DNA of 64,000 nt from Pseudarthrobacter sp. ATCC 49987 (GTDB lineage Bacteria; Actinomycetota; Actinomycetes; Actinomycetales; Micrococcaceae): the NCBI RefSeq assembly GCF_009928425.1, contig NZ_JAABNS010000001.1, forward strand, positions 682,001-746,000, given 5' to 3'. The position numbers and the translations under genes are program-made. The first letter of the stretch is position 1; every line of letters begins with the position of its first letter. The notes below the pieces were generated by a model that did no database searches, was not told the origin of the DNA, and worked only from the letters and a program-made list of their open reading frames with translations. Positions 8,261 through 17,522 of the stretch are shown here, piece by piece.

Positions 8261-8926
8261 TTACGGAATAAGCAGGATGATGGCGAGCCCTGCTGCCAGC
8301 ATCGAGGGCCCGTAGGCCACCTCTTGTGGCTTGTTTTCGCGGTTTTTCAGCACCAGAACGATGGAGGCGAGACCGCCGGCAATGAACGCCAGGGCCCCGC
8401 CGTAGAAAAGCTGCGCCCAGCCTAGGTAGCCCAAGTACAGTCCAAGTGGTGCGGCGAGCTTCACGTCACCCATTCCGAGGCCGTTTCCGCTGGTCAAGGC
8501 CAAAATTAAGTAAAAAAAGAACAAGATTGCGGCCCCGGCGGCTCCGCGAAGCAGGTCTCCGGCAGCTCCCGAGGCCAGTGCAGCGAAGCCCAGTAGCGCG
8601 AGGCCGGCCCCAAACAGGGGCCCCACGAGCCGGTTTGGCAGCAATTGATGCACGATATCGATGCGCGCCAAAGGAATAGCGAAAATGCCAAGTAATACGT
8701 AAGCGGGAAGTTCGGCCGCACTGCCGAACCGCCAGGCCAGCAGAGCCGAGAGGACAAAGGTGACCGCCGCCGTCGTGATTCTCAGGCGTATGGTGGGTTC
8801 GCCGGCCAGTTGGGGGAGGGCCCGCCGGACAAGGGCGTCCGCCAGCAGTCCCAGGCACATTCCGGCCAGCCCGATCCCGGCAATAAACAGCGGCGATGCG
8901 GAGCCTGCGGCGGCGGTGTCGAACAC
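8261..8926 (-). CDS. A24 family prepilin peptidase (TadV-like)
   Basis: Polytopic aspartic peptidase, 221 aa, that cleaves prepilin leaders. It has six to seven hydrophobic segments and both catalytic Asp motifs: RIDIVHQLLPN (Asp near 90) and GNGLGMGDVKLA (Asp near 154), the latter the hallmark GxGxGDxK pattern. The N-terminal cysteine-containing methylase domain of full-length PilD is absent, as in TadV. I chose a GTG start at 8926, which has GGAGG four bases upstream; a longer frame to 8983 has no ribosome site. It opens the tad locus and presumably processes its four pilins and TadE. Confidence 0.87.
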   Translation of the reverse strand: MFDTAAAGSASPLFIAGIGLAGMCLGLLADALVRRALPQLAGEPTIRLRITTAAVTFVLSALLAWRFGSAAELPAYVLLGIFAIPLARIDIVHQLLPNRLVGPLFGAGLALLGFAALASGAAGDLLRGAAGAAILFFFYLILALTSGNGLGMGDVKLAAPLGLYLGYLGWAQLFYGGALAFIAGGLASIVLVLKNRENKPQEVAYGPSMLAAGLAIILLIP

Positions 8927-9220
8927 TGTTCCTCCAGGGATGCGGCGGGCCGGCGGCGGGCTGGATGCATCCGGACACCCCATTTTGACCCAGACGCACG
9001 TCTTCCGCTATTCTTGGTAGTCGTTGTGCGTGTCCTTCTCGATGATGCGTGCCCGCTTGGGAATCCGGTTGCAGGATGACTACCCGACGTGCACATTCGA
9101 GACTTCAGGATGACTGGTTACATAGAGCCCTCACCTCTGTTCCGGTAACGCATAGATAGTAGGTGCACCTTTGTGTGACGCCTAAAACAAGAACGCCAGA
9201 ACAAGAACGAGGCAAACACC
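8927..9220. other. Divergent intergenic region, peptidase / rplM
   Basis: 294 bp between the leftward prepilin peptidase and rightward rplM. It must hold the rplM-rpsI promoter and leader. The A/T-richer patch at about 9140-9160 (ACGCATAGATAGTAGG) is the best place for a -10 element, but no single box is decisive. No coding frame was recognised. Confidence 0.4.
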
Positions 9221-9664
9221 GTGCGTACGTACACCCCGAAGCCCGGCGATATCAACCGCCAGTGGCACGTCATTGACGCCACCGACGTTGTCCTTGGTCG
9301 TCTTGCCAGCCAGACCGCAATCCTGCTGCGCGGCAAGCACAAGGCCACCTTTGCGTCCCACATGGACATGGGCGACTTCGTCATCATCATCAACGCTGAA
9401 AAGGTTGCCCTCACCGGCGCCAAGCTGGAGCAGAAGCGCGCATACCGCCACTCCGGTTACCCGGGCGGCCTGACCTCGGTCACCTACGCGGAGCTGCTGG
9501 AATCCAACCCGGTCCGCGCCGTGGAGAAGGCCATCAAGGGCATGCTCCCGAAGAACTCCCTCGCTGCACAGCAGCTGGGCAAGCTGAAGGTCTACAAGGG
9601 TGCCGAGCACCCCCACGCCGCCCAGCAGCCCAAGACTTACGAAATCACCCAGGTCGCCCAGTAG
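9221..9664 (+). CDS. rplM: 50S ribosomal protein L13
   Basis: 147 aa, full length for L13. It has the characteristic N-terminal [16 protein letters not shown], then GKHKATF and the GYPGGL segment. L13 is an early assembly protein of the large subunit. The start is GTG with GAGG upstream. It is followed after 36 bp by rpsI, the near-universal rplM-rpsI pair, and both are certainly co-transcribed. Confidence 0.98.
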   Translation: MRTYTPKPGDINRQWHVIDATDVVLGRLASQTAILLRGKHKATFASHMDMGDFVIIINAEKVALTGAKLEQKRAYRHSGYPGGLTSVTYAELLESNPVRAVEKAIKGMLPKNSLAAQQLGKLKVYKGAEHPHAAQQPKTYEITQVAQ

Positions 9665-9700
9665 TCCTGGCCACCAACCAACTTTTAATCAAGGAGAATC

Positions 9701-10210
9701 GTGGCTCAGAACGAAGAACTGACCACCGAGGCCGTTGTGGCTGAGGAAAACCTGACCAGCTACACCTCGGAAAGCGGTCCTGCGGAAGCAGAAGCGCCCA
9801 AGAAGGAACGCCCGGCCCTCACGGTTGCCGGCGCAGCAGTTGGCCGTCGCAAGGAAGCCGTCGCACGCGTTCGTATCGTGCCCGGCACCGGCAAGTGGAC
9901 CATCAACGGCCGCGAGCTGGCGAACTACTTCCCGAACAAACTGCACCAGCAGGACGTCAACGAGCCCTTCAAGATCCTTGATCTTGACGGCGCCTACGAC
10001 GTCATTGCCCGCATCCACGGTGGCGGCATCTCCGGCCAGGCCGGTGCCCTGCGCCTCGGCATCGCCCGTTCACTGAACGAGATCGACACCGAGAACAACC
10101 GCGCCACCCTGAAGAAGGCCGGTTACCTGCGCCGTGACGCCCGCGTCATCGAGCGCAAGAAGGCCGGCCTCAAGAAGGCCCGTAAGGCTCAGCAGTACTC
10201 GAAGCGTTAA
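9701..10210 (+). CDS. rpsI: 30S ribosomal protein S9
   Basis: 169 aa. The conserved S9 core starts near residue 47 ([17 protein letters not shown]), continues with [19 protein letters not shown], and ends in the invariant basic tail [12 protein letters not shown] that reaches the P-site tRNA. The first 45 residues are an acidic extension ([11 protein letters not shown]) common in actinobacterial S9. GTG start with AAGGAG seven bases upstream. Confidence 0.98.
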   Translation: MAQNEELTTEAVVAEENLTSYTSESGPAEAEAPKKERPALTVAGAAVGRRKEAVARVRIVPGTGKWTINGRELANYFPNKLHQQDVNEPFKILDLDGAYDVIARIHGGGISGQAGALRLGIARSLNEIDTENNRATLKKAGYLRRDARVIERKKAGLKKARKAQQYSKR

Positions 10211-10220
10211 TCCCGCTTGC

Positions 10221-10259
10221 CGAAAGCCCGTTCCGCCATTGTGGCGGGGCGGGCTTTCG
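10221..10259 (+). terminator. rplM-rpsI terminator
   Basis: CGAAAGCCCG (10221-10230) pairs with CGGGCTTTCG (10250-10259), with an additional inner CCGCC/GGCGG pairing, 10 bp after the rpsI stop. The convergent glycosyltransferase gene ends at 10329, so this may also stop leftward transcription. Confidence 0.75.
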
Positions 10260-10328
10260 CCGTTTCCGGAAGGCTGTAGCCGCCGAGAGTGCTGCCGCAC
10301 AGGGGCCCCAGGCGCGCGGCAGGGCACA

Positions 10329-12293
10329 TCAGGGCGCGAGCCGGTAGACAGTGCTGCCGTCCATGTTCTGGGGCGTGTAGTTCGCGCGCACCCAAGCCTG
10401 AATTGCCATAAGGTCGGAGCTGTTACCCGGGACCTCAAGCTGCGCAGGTTGTTCCACCAGGTAGCACACCCTGCCCGACGCCACCCATTGCTGGAACCGC
10501 TCAAGGCTGGGACTTGGATCGAGCGCGGCAAAACCGCCCAATGGCAGGATTGCCCGGCCGGTCTCCAACTGGAAGCGCGCCGCGGTCTGGCCCGGGTAAG
10601 TCGCAGCGGCCCACGTGCACGCCGGATCTGCCGCCATAAGGGTTTCGGCCACCGTGGAATTCGGAGCGTGGCCTATGCCCAGCCCCGTGACCCAAGCAGG
10701 GTTACCCGACTTGGCGTCCCGTAAGAACCGGCTCAGCGTGTTCTCGCTTCTGGTGACGCTTCCCGATAACGGATTCGACCCGGCCTGGGGCGTACCTGCC
10801 GTGACGATGGCAGTCGCGACAGGACCGATCAGAAGCCCGCCGATTGCGGCGGCTGCTGCAACCCGCTCCAAATGCGGCCACGGCGCAGGGGACGCCAATA
10901 GCGCGGCCGATAGCAGCACACCGACGAGGATTACTGTCCCGGGCTCCAGTGGCAGCGCGACTCCCAGCTGCCACATGGCATAGGAGCAAATCGCGCTGAG
11001 CACCAGCCCGACCACCACGAGGAGTCGCGCGGGCGCTGTCCTCCGCACCTCAAACATCATGAAGGCCCCGATGGCGCAGGTGAGTGCCAGCGGCGGGGCG
11101 AGCGAGGCCGTGTAGTACGAGTGGAAGCTGTTCCCCATGAAGCTGAGCGTTCCGTACGTGGTGATCAACCAAACGGCAGAGACGCCGGCCAAGACCGACT
11201 GGGGCCTGTTGAATCGGCGCCGGAAGAGCCGCCAGAAAATAGCCACAGCGCTGAGGATACCGGGAGCAAGTAACCAGCCAATTTCCTGGCCGTAGTTCAT
11301 GTTTAGTAGCCGGAGGAAGCCCGCGTCGGAGCTGGCTTCCCGCAGGGCTGCGGGAAGCAGCGCCGCGCTGGGGTCATCTTCGTGCTGGAGCACACGATCA
11401 ATTCCGTTGTAGCCCAGTGTTAGCTCGAGGACGCTGTTGGTCGTGGACCCGCCCACGAACGGACGCTGATCGGCCGGCGTTAGATCTACGGCCAGGGGCC
11501 AGGCCAATGAAACGCAGATGAGGATCGCTCCAGAACCGGCGATAGCTAATAGCCGTTTCTTCCAGGATGTCCGAACTGAGGCGAGAAAAACTACTACGAG
11601 GGCCGGGAGGACCAGGAATGCCTGAAGCTGTTTTGTCAGAAAGCCCAAACCCAGCAGAAGGGCGGCCAGGAAGAGCAGCCGCGGCCTCGCTTCCTCCGTG
11701 GCGCGGACGCCGGCATAAACCGCAGTCAGCATCAGGAAGATCATCAAGGGATCGGGATTGTTGTAACGTGCCAGCAGAACGGTGATGGGCGTTAAGGCGA
11801 AGATCGCGCCGGCCAGAAGAGCGCAATATGAGGGGAAGTATCTGCGCACCAACGCGTAGACGATGAAGGTGCTGCTGAGGGTCAGGATCGCCTGCGGGAG
11901 CAGGATTGACCAAGAGTTGAAGCCGAACAGCCAGACAGAGATCCCCATGACCCAGAGGCTCAGTGGTGGCTTATCCACCGAGATTGAATTTCCCCAGTCG
12001 GAGGACCCAAAAAAGAAGGCGGAGGGATTATGCTGGCCGGCCTGCACTGCAGCTGAATAGTAGGCATTCGCCCAGCCGTTCTGATCCAATTTCCACACGT
12101 AAAGCAAAGACGTGACTAACAGGAGCCCTATGAGTGCCGGACGTTCCCACGGCTGGTGGTCGGCTGGGCCCCGCCAGAAGGTTCTCAGTGAAAACCGGCA
12201 ACGGGCCGAGAACGATGAGGTACTGGACACGGACCCACCGGATGATGGAGCGATTGCGTCAGTTTCGGAGGTCATAGAGTCGGACGCCGTCAA
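10329..12293 (-). CDS. GT39/ArnT-like membrane glycosyltransferase (second paralogue)
   Basis: Polytopic GT-C transferase, 654 aa, of the YkcB/ArnT/PMT type. About a dozen hydrophobic segments are followed by a soluble C-terminal domain. The first loop carries NGWANAYYSAA and SVDKPPLSLWVM, the family's DKPP motif. Such enzymes move a sugar from a polyprenyl-phosphate donor to a surface acceptor. It is a paralogue of the gene upstream, matching along most of its length. I use a TTG start at 12293: AAGGAG lies 7 nt upstream and the frame overlaps the end of the upstream gene by 35 bp. Donor and acceptor are unknown; A/T third positions are more frequent by eye than in nearby housekeeping genes. 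Confidence 0.85.
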   Translation of the reverse strand: MTASDSMTSETDAIAPSSGGSVSSTSSFSARCRFSLRTFWRGPADHQPWERPALIGLLLVTSLLYVWKLDQNGWANAYYSAAVQAGQHNPSAFFFGSSDWGNSISVDKPPLSLWVMGISVWLFGFNSWSILLPQAILTLSSTFIVYALVRRYFPSYCALLAGAIFALTPITVLLARYNNPDPLMIFLMLTAVYAGVRATEEARPRLLFLAALLLGLGFLTKQLQAFLVLPALVVVFLASVRTSWKKRLLAIAGSGAILICVSLAWPLAVDLTPADQRPFVGGSTTNSVLELTLGYNGIDRVLQHEDDPSAALLPAALREASSDAGFLRLLNMNYGQEIGWLLAPGILSAVAIFWRLFRRRFNRPQSVLAGVSAVWLITTYGTLSFMGNSFHSYYTASLAPPLALTCAIGAFMMFEVRRTAPARLLVVVGLVLSAICSYAMWQLGVALPLEPGTVILVGVLLSAALLASPAPWPHLERVAAAAAIGGLLIGPVATAIVTAGTPQAGSNPLSGSVTRSENTLSRFLRDAKSGNPAWVTGLGIGHAPNSTVAETLMAADPACTWAAATYPGQTAARFQLETGRAILPLGGFAALDPSPSLERFQQWVASGRVCYLVEQPAQLEVPGNSSDLMAIQAWVRANYTPQNMDGSTVYRLAP

Positions 12294-14148
12294 TTGTTTG
12301 CTCCTTGAAGTTTTCCTTCACCCATTGCGAGATCTCTACAGTTTCCGGACTCAGTTCGTTGCGCTCCAACAGATCCTGCTGCCAGATGAAGTATCCGATT
12401 CGTCCGTCCGCCACCAGCTTTTTGAACTGGTCGGGGGTGGGTGAAGGATCAGTGCCGAGCCAGCCGCCCAGTGGTATCACCGGCCGCCCTGACTCCAGCT
12501 GGTAGAGGGCCGCATTCTGAGCGGAGTAGGTTGCGGCGGCCCAGTCGTGCTCACCCGCCGTTTGGCGCAGCATTTCCAGGACCAAAACGGCGGGTTTTGC
12601 CCCGAACGCGGTCTGGGTGGCCCAAGCAGGGGTGCCGGCCTTCACCCCGACGAGGTGCCTTGAGATGGCCCGCGGGTCGTTGGCAACGGGGCCGGACTGG
12701 GGATTTGTGCCCTTTTGCGGGACTGACACGGTGTAAACATCGGCCCCGATCGGCCCCACCAAGAGACCCACGGCAACGACAGCCAACGTCGCCCGCCTCC
12801 ACTGCAGTGACCTGCTGAAGAGCCAGCCAACCACGGCGGCCACACCTGTGAGCACAACCAACGCCCTGAACCACATAGGCCACTCATCGCTGTAGTTGAG
12901 CACCCTCACCGCCATATACGTCGAGGCGCCGACAACGACAGCCCCAATGAGCCGGGTCACCCATCTGTCTCTCCGTTGCCACAGGACCGAAAGGCCAATG
13001 GGAACAACAAGTGCAATTGGGGCGGCGAGAGAAAACGTATAGTACGTGTGGATCATCGTTCCCATATAGCAGAGGAGAACGAGCGCCGTGGCAAACCAGA
13101 CGACGGCGAGAGCGGCTACTTCCTGTTGCACAGCGTTGAAGTTCAGAGTCCGGCCCAGCACGACCAGGAGGATAGCGAGAGCTATGGCCGGGAATAACAG
13201 CCATGCGATTTCGGGCGCAAAGTTTCCATCGAACATCCGGGAGAACCCGCCGTTGTAAGGCGCCAACTCGTCATTGCCGGGACGGGGGCGGTCACCCGAG
13301 GCCGTTATCGGGATCTGGATGAACCGGGCAAGCCCGTTGTAATCGAGCGTCAATTCGAGGGCGCTGTTTGTCATCGACCCTCCGATGTAAGGCCGCTGTG
13401 AAGCCGGCGTGAATTCCACCGCTACCAGCCAAGTTGCTGATGTCACCAGCAACGCCCCCGCCGCGACGAACAGCTGCCTGACGCGCGACCCCAAGCGGCC
13501 GCGGCTGAACATGAGCACCGCAACGCACAGGGCCGGAACTATCACGAACGCCTGGACCTGCTTGGCCATAAAGGCCAATCCCAGCAGCAGTCCCGCGGCA
13601 GCAAAAGTCCTCAGCCTCCCGCTGTCCATGGCTTTCAGCGCGAGGTAGGCAGTGCCAACTGTCAATAGCCCCATCAGCGGTTCCGGATTGTTAAACCTGG
13701 ACATCAGGAAGACCACCGGAGTGGCTGCGTAGATTGCACCGGCCAACAACGACGGGGCGGCACCGAAACCGCGGCGGACGATCTTGTAGATCAGATACGT
13801 AGTGGCGACCCCCATCAGCGCCTGAGGCACCAGGATGCTCCAACTGTTCAAACCAAACAGCCTGACGGACAGCGACATCACCCAAATGCTCAGCGGCGTC
13901 TTGTCGACGGTGATGAGATTGCCCCACTCAAAAGACCCGAAGAAGAATGCCGTCCAGTCCTTGGAACCTGCCTGCGCGGCCGCCGAATAGTAGGGATTGG
14001 CCCAGCCATTGCTGTCGAGCCCCCACAGAAAGAATATTGCAGTGGCTGCAAGGAGCGACGCCAGCCCCACCCGCTCCCACCGTGACGATCCTTGCTCCGG
14101 GTACTCGGTCGCTTGTTTCGCGGCCCCGGAGGCCGTGACCAGCGTCAA
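12259..14148 (-). CDS. GT39/ArnT-like membrane glycosyltransferase (first paralogue)
   Basis: GT-C family membrane transferase, 629 aa. It has multiple hydrophobic helices and the same first-loop signatures as its neighbour (NGWANPYYSAA; TVDKTPLSIWVM), with a soluble C-terminal region containing QLESGRPVIPLGGWLG. I place the start at a TTG at 14148 rather than the longest frame (14355). The TTG forms a TTGA overlap with the stop of the upstream GT2-GtrA gene and has AGGA 9 nt before it; the longer version would run 210 bp into that gene. The tight coupling suggests it uses the lipid-linked sugar made by the upstream protein. Confidence 0.85.
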   Translation of the reverse strand: MTLVTASGAAKQATEYPEQGSSRWERVGLASLLAATAIFFLWGLDSNGWANPYYSAAAQAGSKDWTAFFFGSFEWGNLITVDKTPLSIWVMSLSVRLFGLNSWSILVPQALMGVATTYLIYKIVRRGFGAAPSLLAGAIYAATPVVFLMSRFNNPEPLMGLLTVGTAYLALKAMDSGRLRTFAAAGLLLGLAFMAKQVQAFVIVPALCVAVLMFSRGRLGSRVRQLFVAAGALLVTSATWLVAVEFTPASQRPYIGGSMTNSALELTLDYNGLARFIQIPITASGDRPRPGNDELAPYNGGFSRMFDGNFAPEIAWLLFPAIALAILLVVLGRTLNFNAVQQEVAALAVVWFATALVLLCYMGTMIHTYYTFSLAAPIALVVPIGLSVLWQRRDRWVTRLIGAVVVGASTYMAVRVLNYSDEWPMWFRALVVLTGVAAVVGWLFSRSLQWRRATLAVVAVGLLVGPIGADVYTVSVPQKGTNPQSGPVANDPRAISRHLVGVKAGTPAWATQTAFGAKPAVLVLEMLRQTAGEHDWAAATYSAQNAALYQLESGRPVIPLGGWLGTDPSPTPDQFKKLVADGRIGYFIWQQDLLERNELSPETVEISQWVKENFKEQTIDGVRLYDLRN

Positions 14149-15383
14149 CGGACTGGTTCCTGGGCCGGATTCAAGGGAAGGCCGTAAGACAGTTCGTCGC
14201 TGCGGCGGACACGGAACACCCAGGCCCGCAGCAGGACGAACCTGAGAAGCGTCGCGAGAACATTCGCCCCGGTCAGGACGAGGAGCTCGTGGCTCGGAGC
14301 AGCGTCGACATTGACAGCATGAAGAATGGTCAGTGCGGACGAGGTAATAGTCCATGCGAGCAGGAAGACCACAAGTCCCTGGAACTGTTGGGTGAAGAGC
14401 CTTGCCGGGCCACTAATGCCGAATGTGAACCTGCGGTTGGCTGCGGTATTACCAACGGCGGTCAGAAGCAGCGCCAGGAAGTTCGCCTGCTGTGCGCCAA
14501 AGGGTGCTTGCAGGACCAGGTAGAGCAAGGCAAAAGCTATGGTCGAAGCCGCTCCCACCAATCCGAAACGGAGTACTTGGCCGAAGAAACTAGGCCGGCC
14601 GGGCGGCACTATGGGCCGGCGGCCCAGTTCCGCGTAAATGGCCTGGACCGGAATCGTTCCCCGCACCAGCGATCCTGCAACGCGGACCAGGCCCCGCAGG
14701 TCATCCAACGCAGTTTGCTTGATGTCGACCCTGCTGTCCGGGTCGTCAACCCAGTCCACGGGAATTTCGTGAATCCGCAGGCCGGAGCGCTCCGCGATAA
14801 TCAGCAGTTCAGTGTCGAAGAACCAGCCGTTGTCCTCGACATGCGGCAGCAGCTTCCGTGCTACGTCGGCGCGGATAGCTTTGAACCCGCATTGCGCGTC
14901 AGAGAACCTCACCTGCATGGTCCTTTTGAGGAGATAGTTGTAGGACCGGGAAATAAACTCACGCTTGGGGCCGCGGCTGACCCTGGAACTCTGGCCGAGC
15001 CTGGTCCCAATGGAGATATCCGAATGTCCGGACAACAGGGGAGCCACCAGTGGCGGCAACGCCGCGAGGTCGGTTGAGAGGTCCACATCCAAATAGGCAA
15101 GGACTTTGGCTGAGGAGGCCCCCCAGGCATCGCGCAGGGCGAAACCGCGGCCCTTAACGTCAAGCCTGCGATAGGCAACGTTAGGTAATTGCGCGGCCAG
15201 CCGCGTGGCAATAGCAGCGGTATTATCCGTGCTGGCATTGTCCGCGATGGTAATTTGCCACGTCGATGGCATTTCCTGCGATAAATACGTCGCGAGCTTT
15301 GTGATGCTGTTTTCGAGTACCAATTGTTCATTAAAGACCGGTACCACGATTTCGAGCGCCAAGCCCCCAGAGCTAGGTGTCAT
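14145..15383 (-). CDS. Bifunctional GT2 glycosyltransferase / GtrA-like protein
   Basis: Two-domain protein, 412 aa. Residues 5-235 form a GT2 polyprenyl-phosphate sugar synthase (EIVVPVFNEQ, ADNASTDNT, YLDVDLSTDL with the DxD-like site, and DAQCGFKA). Residues 265-390 form a four-helix GtrA domain (LRFGLVGAAST), the small family proposed to flip lipid-linked sugars. It probably makes a polyprenyl-phosphate hexose and supports its translocation, feeding the two GT39 transferases downstream. The start ATG lies 7 nt after TAGGCT on the minus strand, so the message is probably leaderless. Sugar identity is unknown. Confidence 0.88.
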   Translation of the reverse strand: MTPSSGGLALEIVVPVFNEQLVLENSITKLATYLSQEMPSTWQITIADNASTDNTAAIATRLAAQLPNVAYRRLDVKGRGFALRDAWGASSAKVLAYLDVDLSTDLAALPPLVAPLLSGHSDISIGTRLGQSSRVSRGPKREFISRSYNYLLKRTMQVRFSDAQCGFKAIRADVARKLLPHVEDNGWFFDTELLIIAERSGLRIHEIPVDWVDDPDSRVDIKQTALDDLRGLVRVAGSLVRGTIPVQAIYAELGRRPIVPPGRPSFFGQVLRFGLVGAASTIAFALLYLVLQAPFGAQQANFLALLLTAVGNTAANRRFTFGISGPARLFTQQFQGLVVFLLAWTITSSALTILHAVNVDAAPSHELLVLTGANVLATLLRFVLLRAWVFRVRRSDELSYGLPLNPAQEPVR

Positions 15384-15390
15384 GCGTCGA

Positions 15391-15396
15391 AGCCTA
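15391..15396 (-). promoter_or_regulatory. -10 box, leaderless GT2-GtrA operon
   Basis: Minus-strand TAGGCT ends 7 nt before the ATG at 15383, fitting TAnnnT placement with the transcript starting at or next to the start codon. No Shine-Dalgarno of note is present. Confidence 0.55.
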
Positions 15397-15589
15397 AACG
15401 GCTACTGATTGCCTGGCGAGTGTTTTGGAAAAATAGAGTACACGGGAATGGAAAACCAAGTAGTCGGCGCCCCATTTGTACCGAAACGGCTCTTCACTGC
15501 CCACACAGGGTTCCCGCTGAAGCCTGGACATCGGTCCCTTGAAACCTCGTCGCGTCGGGCCGCGGCCCGCGCTCAGCCCCCGCATCGTC

Positions 15590-15595
15590 TAAACT
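15590..15595 (+). promoter_or_regulatory. -10 box of glmM (leaderless)
   Basis: TAAACT ends 7 nt before the glmM ATG. There is no ribosome site in between, so the mRNA probably starts at the AUG. Confidence 0.55.
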
Positions 15596-15602
15596 TGACA
15601 CG

Positions 15603-16964
15603 ATGTCTAGATTATTTGGAACAGATGGTGTCCGGGGTTTGGCTAACGGCCTGCTGACGGCCGAGTTGGCGTTGCAGCTGGCCCAGGCCGCCGCCGTCGT
15701 GCTCGGCCATGGCCGCAATACCAGCGGAACACGGCCGCGCGCCGTAGTTGCGCGCGACCCACGCGCCAGCGGTGAGTTCATCGCGGCCGCCGTGGAAGCA
15801 GGGCTGTCCAGCTCCGGGATCGACGTTTATGACGCCGGGGTACTTCCGACCCCGGCCGCGGCCTATCTGGTGGCGGACCTGGACGCGGATTTTGGCGTGA
15901 TGATTTCCGCCTCGCACAACCCCGCCCCGGACAACGGCATCAAGTTCTTCGCCCGCGGCGGCCAGAAACTCCCTGACGCCGTGGAAGACGCCATCGAGGA
16001 ACAGCTCAGCAAAGAGCCTTTCCGCCCGATTGGGGGAGAGGTCGGCCGGATCCAGCGCTTCTCCGACGCTGAAGACCGCTACATCGTGCACCTGCTGGGC
16101 ACGCTCCCGCACCGCCTGGACGGGCTAAAAGTGGTGCTGGACTGTGCCCATGGTGCGGCGAGCGGCTGTTCCCCCCAGGTCTTCAAGGATGCCGGCGCCG
16201 ACGTAATTGTCATCGGTGCCGAACCGGATGGCCTCAACATCAACGACGGCGTCGGTTCCACCCACCTGGGGCCGCTCAAGCAAGCGGTCCTGGAACACGG
16301 CGCAGACCTGGGCATTGCCCACGACGGCGACGCCGACCGCTGCCTGGCAGTGGACCACGAAGGCGGCGAAGTCGACGGCGATGAGATCATGGCCATCCTC
16401 GCCGTGGCCCTGAAGGCTTCGGGCAAGCTCAAGGACGACGTCCTGGTGGCGACCGTGATGAGCAACCTCGGACTCAAGATCGCACTGCGCGAGGCCGGCA
16501 TCACCCTGCTCGAAACCGGCGTGGGCGACCGCTACGTCCTGGAAGGGATGCGCGAAGGTGGCTTCAACCTCGGCGGCGAGCAGTCCGGCCACGTCATCTT
16601 TGCCGACCACGCCACCACAGGCGACGGCGTACTCACCGGCCTGCAGATTGCCGCCCAGGTCGCCCTCACGGGCCGCCCGCTGAAGGAACTGGCCGCGGTG
16701 ATGACCAAACTTCCACAGGTCCTGATCAACGTCAGGGGCGTGGACCGCACCCGGGTCAAGGGCGACGACGCCGTGGCGGAGGCCGTGGCCCTCGCTGAGG
16801 CCGAGCTCGGCGACACCGGCCGCGTGCTCCTGCGCCCCTCCGGGACCGAACCGGTGGTGCGCGTCATGGTTGAAGCAGCGTCGCAGGAAACCGCCCAGGA
16901 CGTCGCGGAACGCCTGGCGCAGGTGGTTCGGACCGAGCTGGCTTTGGAGCTCGTCGCGGACTGA
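15603..16964 (+). CDS. glmM: Phosphoglucosamine mutase
   Basis: Converts glucosamine-6-phosphate to glucosamine-1-phosphate for UDP-GlcNAc and peptidoglycan synthesis. 453 aa, normal for GlmM. It starts with [10 protein letters not shown], has the phosphoserine loop ISASHNP (catalytic Ser about 104), the metal loop DGDADR, the sugar-binding GGEQSGH, and the C-terminal phosphate-binding [12 protein letters not shown]. It is followed by a strong bidirectional hairpin. glmS, its pathway partner, lies 2.6 kb downstream. Confidence 0.97.
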   Translation: MSRLFGTDGVRGLANGLLTAELALQLAQAAAVVLGHGRNTSGTRPRAVVARDPRASGEFIAAAVEAGLSSSGIDVYDAGVLPTPAAAYLVADLDADFGVMISASHNPAPDNGIKFFARGGQKLPDAVEDAIEEQLSKEPFRPIGGEVGRIQRFSDAEDRYIVHLLGTLPHRLDGLKVVLDCAHGAASGCSPQVFKDAGADVIVIGAEPDGLNINDGVGSTHLGPLKQAVLEHGADLGIAHDGDADRCLAVDHEGGEVDGDEIMAILAVALKASGKLKDDVLVATVMSNLGLKIALREAGITLLETGVGDRYVLEGMREGGFNLGGEQSGHVIFADHATTGDGVLTGLQIAAQVALTGRPLKELAAVMTKLPQVLINVRGVDRTRVKGDDAVAEAVALAEAELGDTGRVLLRPSGTEPVVRVMVEAASQETAQDVAERLAQVVRTELALELVAD

Positions 16965-16980
16965 ACCGGGCCCACAACTG

Positions 16981-17022
16981 ACATAACAATGGCGCGTCCC
17001 CTCGGACGCGCCATTGTTATGT
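16981..17022. terminator. Bidirectional terminator, glmM / mscL
   Basis: A perfect 19-bp stem (ACATAACAATGGCGCGTCC at 16981-16999 with its complement at 17004-17022) and a 4-nt loop lie between the convergent glmM and mscL genes. The A/T-rich stem base supplies a U tract in each direction. Confidence 0.9.
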
Positions 17023-17032
17023 GCCGGGGTTG

Positions 17033-17440
17033 TTACCGGGCGCGCTCTGTCCGGAGGGCGTCGCGGATTTCGGTGAGCAGGGCGATTTGCGGATCCTCGG
17101 CCGCTTCTTCCTTGACGTCCGCGTTGATGCCGAGGCGGCGGTTGCGCCGTTCGATCATGTGGTTCATGGGCACCACAACAACGAAGTAGATGGCAGCCGC
17201 GACCAGGAGGAAGTTGACGATCGCCGTCAGCAACACCCCAAACTTAATGTCGTTGCCGTTCAGGGTGACGACGGCGAAGCTGTCGAAATTGGGCGAACCG
17301 ACCAGGCCTGCGATGAACGGCATGAGGACGCTCTGGACCAATGCCGTTACCACGGCGCCAAATGCGGCACCGATGACGACTGCGACGGCAAGGTCGACGA
17401 CGTTGCCCTTGAGAATGAAGTTCTTGAATCCGGTTAGCAT
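17033..17440 (-). CDS. mscL: Large-conductance mechanosensitive channel
   Basis: 135-aa MscL, a pentameric membrane channel that vents solutes on hypo-osmotic shock. It shows the N-terminal FKNFILKGNVVDLAVAVVIG (first pore-lining helix), a periplasmic-type loop, the second helix LLTAIVNFLLVAAAIYF, and a charged C-terminal bundle. The ATG lies 6 nt after TAGCGT on the minus strand, so the transcript is likely leaderless. Confidence 0.96.
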   Translation of the reverse strand: MLTGFKNFILKGNVVDLAVAVVIGAAFGAVVTALVQSVLMPFIAGLVGSPNFDSFAVVTLNGNDIKFGVLLTAIVNFLLVAAAIYFVVVVPMNHMIERRNRRLGINADVKEEAAEDPQIALLTEIRDALRTERAR

Positions 17441-17446
17441 GCCCCC

Positions 17447-17452
17447 ACGCTA
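17447..17452 (-). promoter_or_regulatory. -10 box of mscL (leaderless)
   Basis: Minus-strand TAGCGT followed by GGGGGC and the ATG: a six-base spacer places the transcript start at the AUG. Confidence 0.5.
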
Positions 17453-17522
17453 GCCCAGCCGCGTGAACGCCCTGTGTCGCGGAGGTAAGTATTGCGGTCC
17501 GTGTCGTGCCGTTACAGGGCCG

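Noticed and set aside
14149..14355. Longer N-terminus for the first GT39 protein
   Set aside because: It would overlap the upstream GT2-GtrA gene by over 200 bp, is Cys/Arg-rich and unlike the family; the TTGA overlap start is better.
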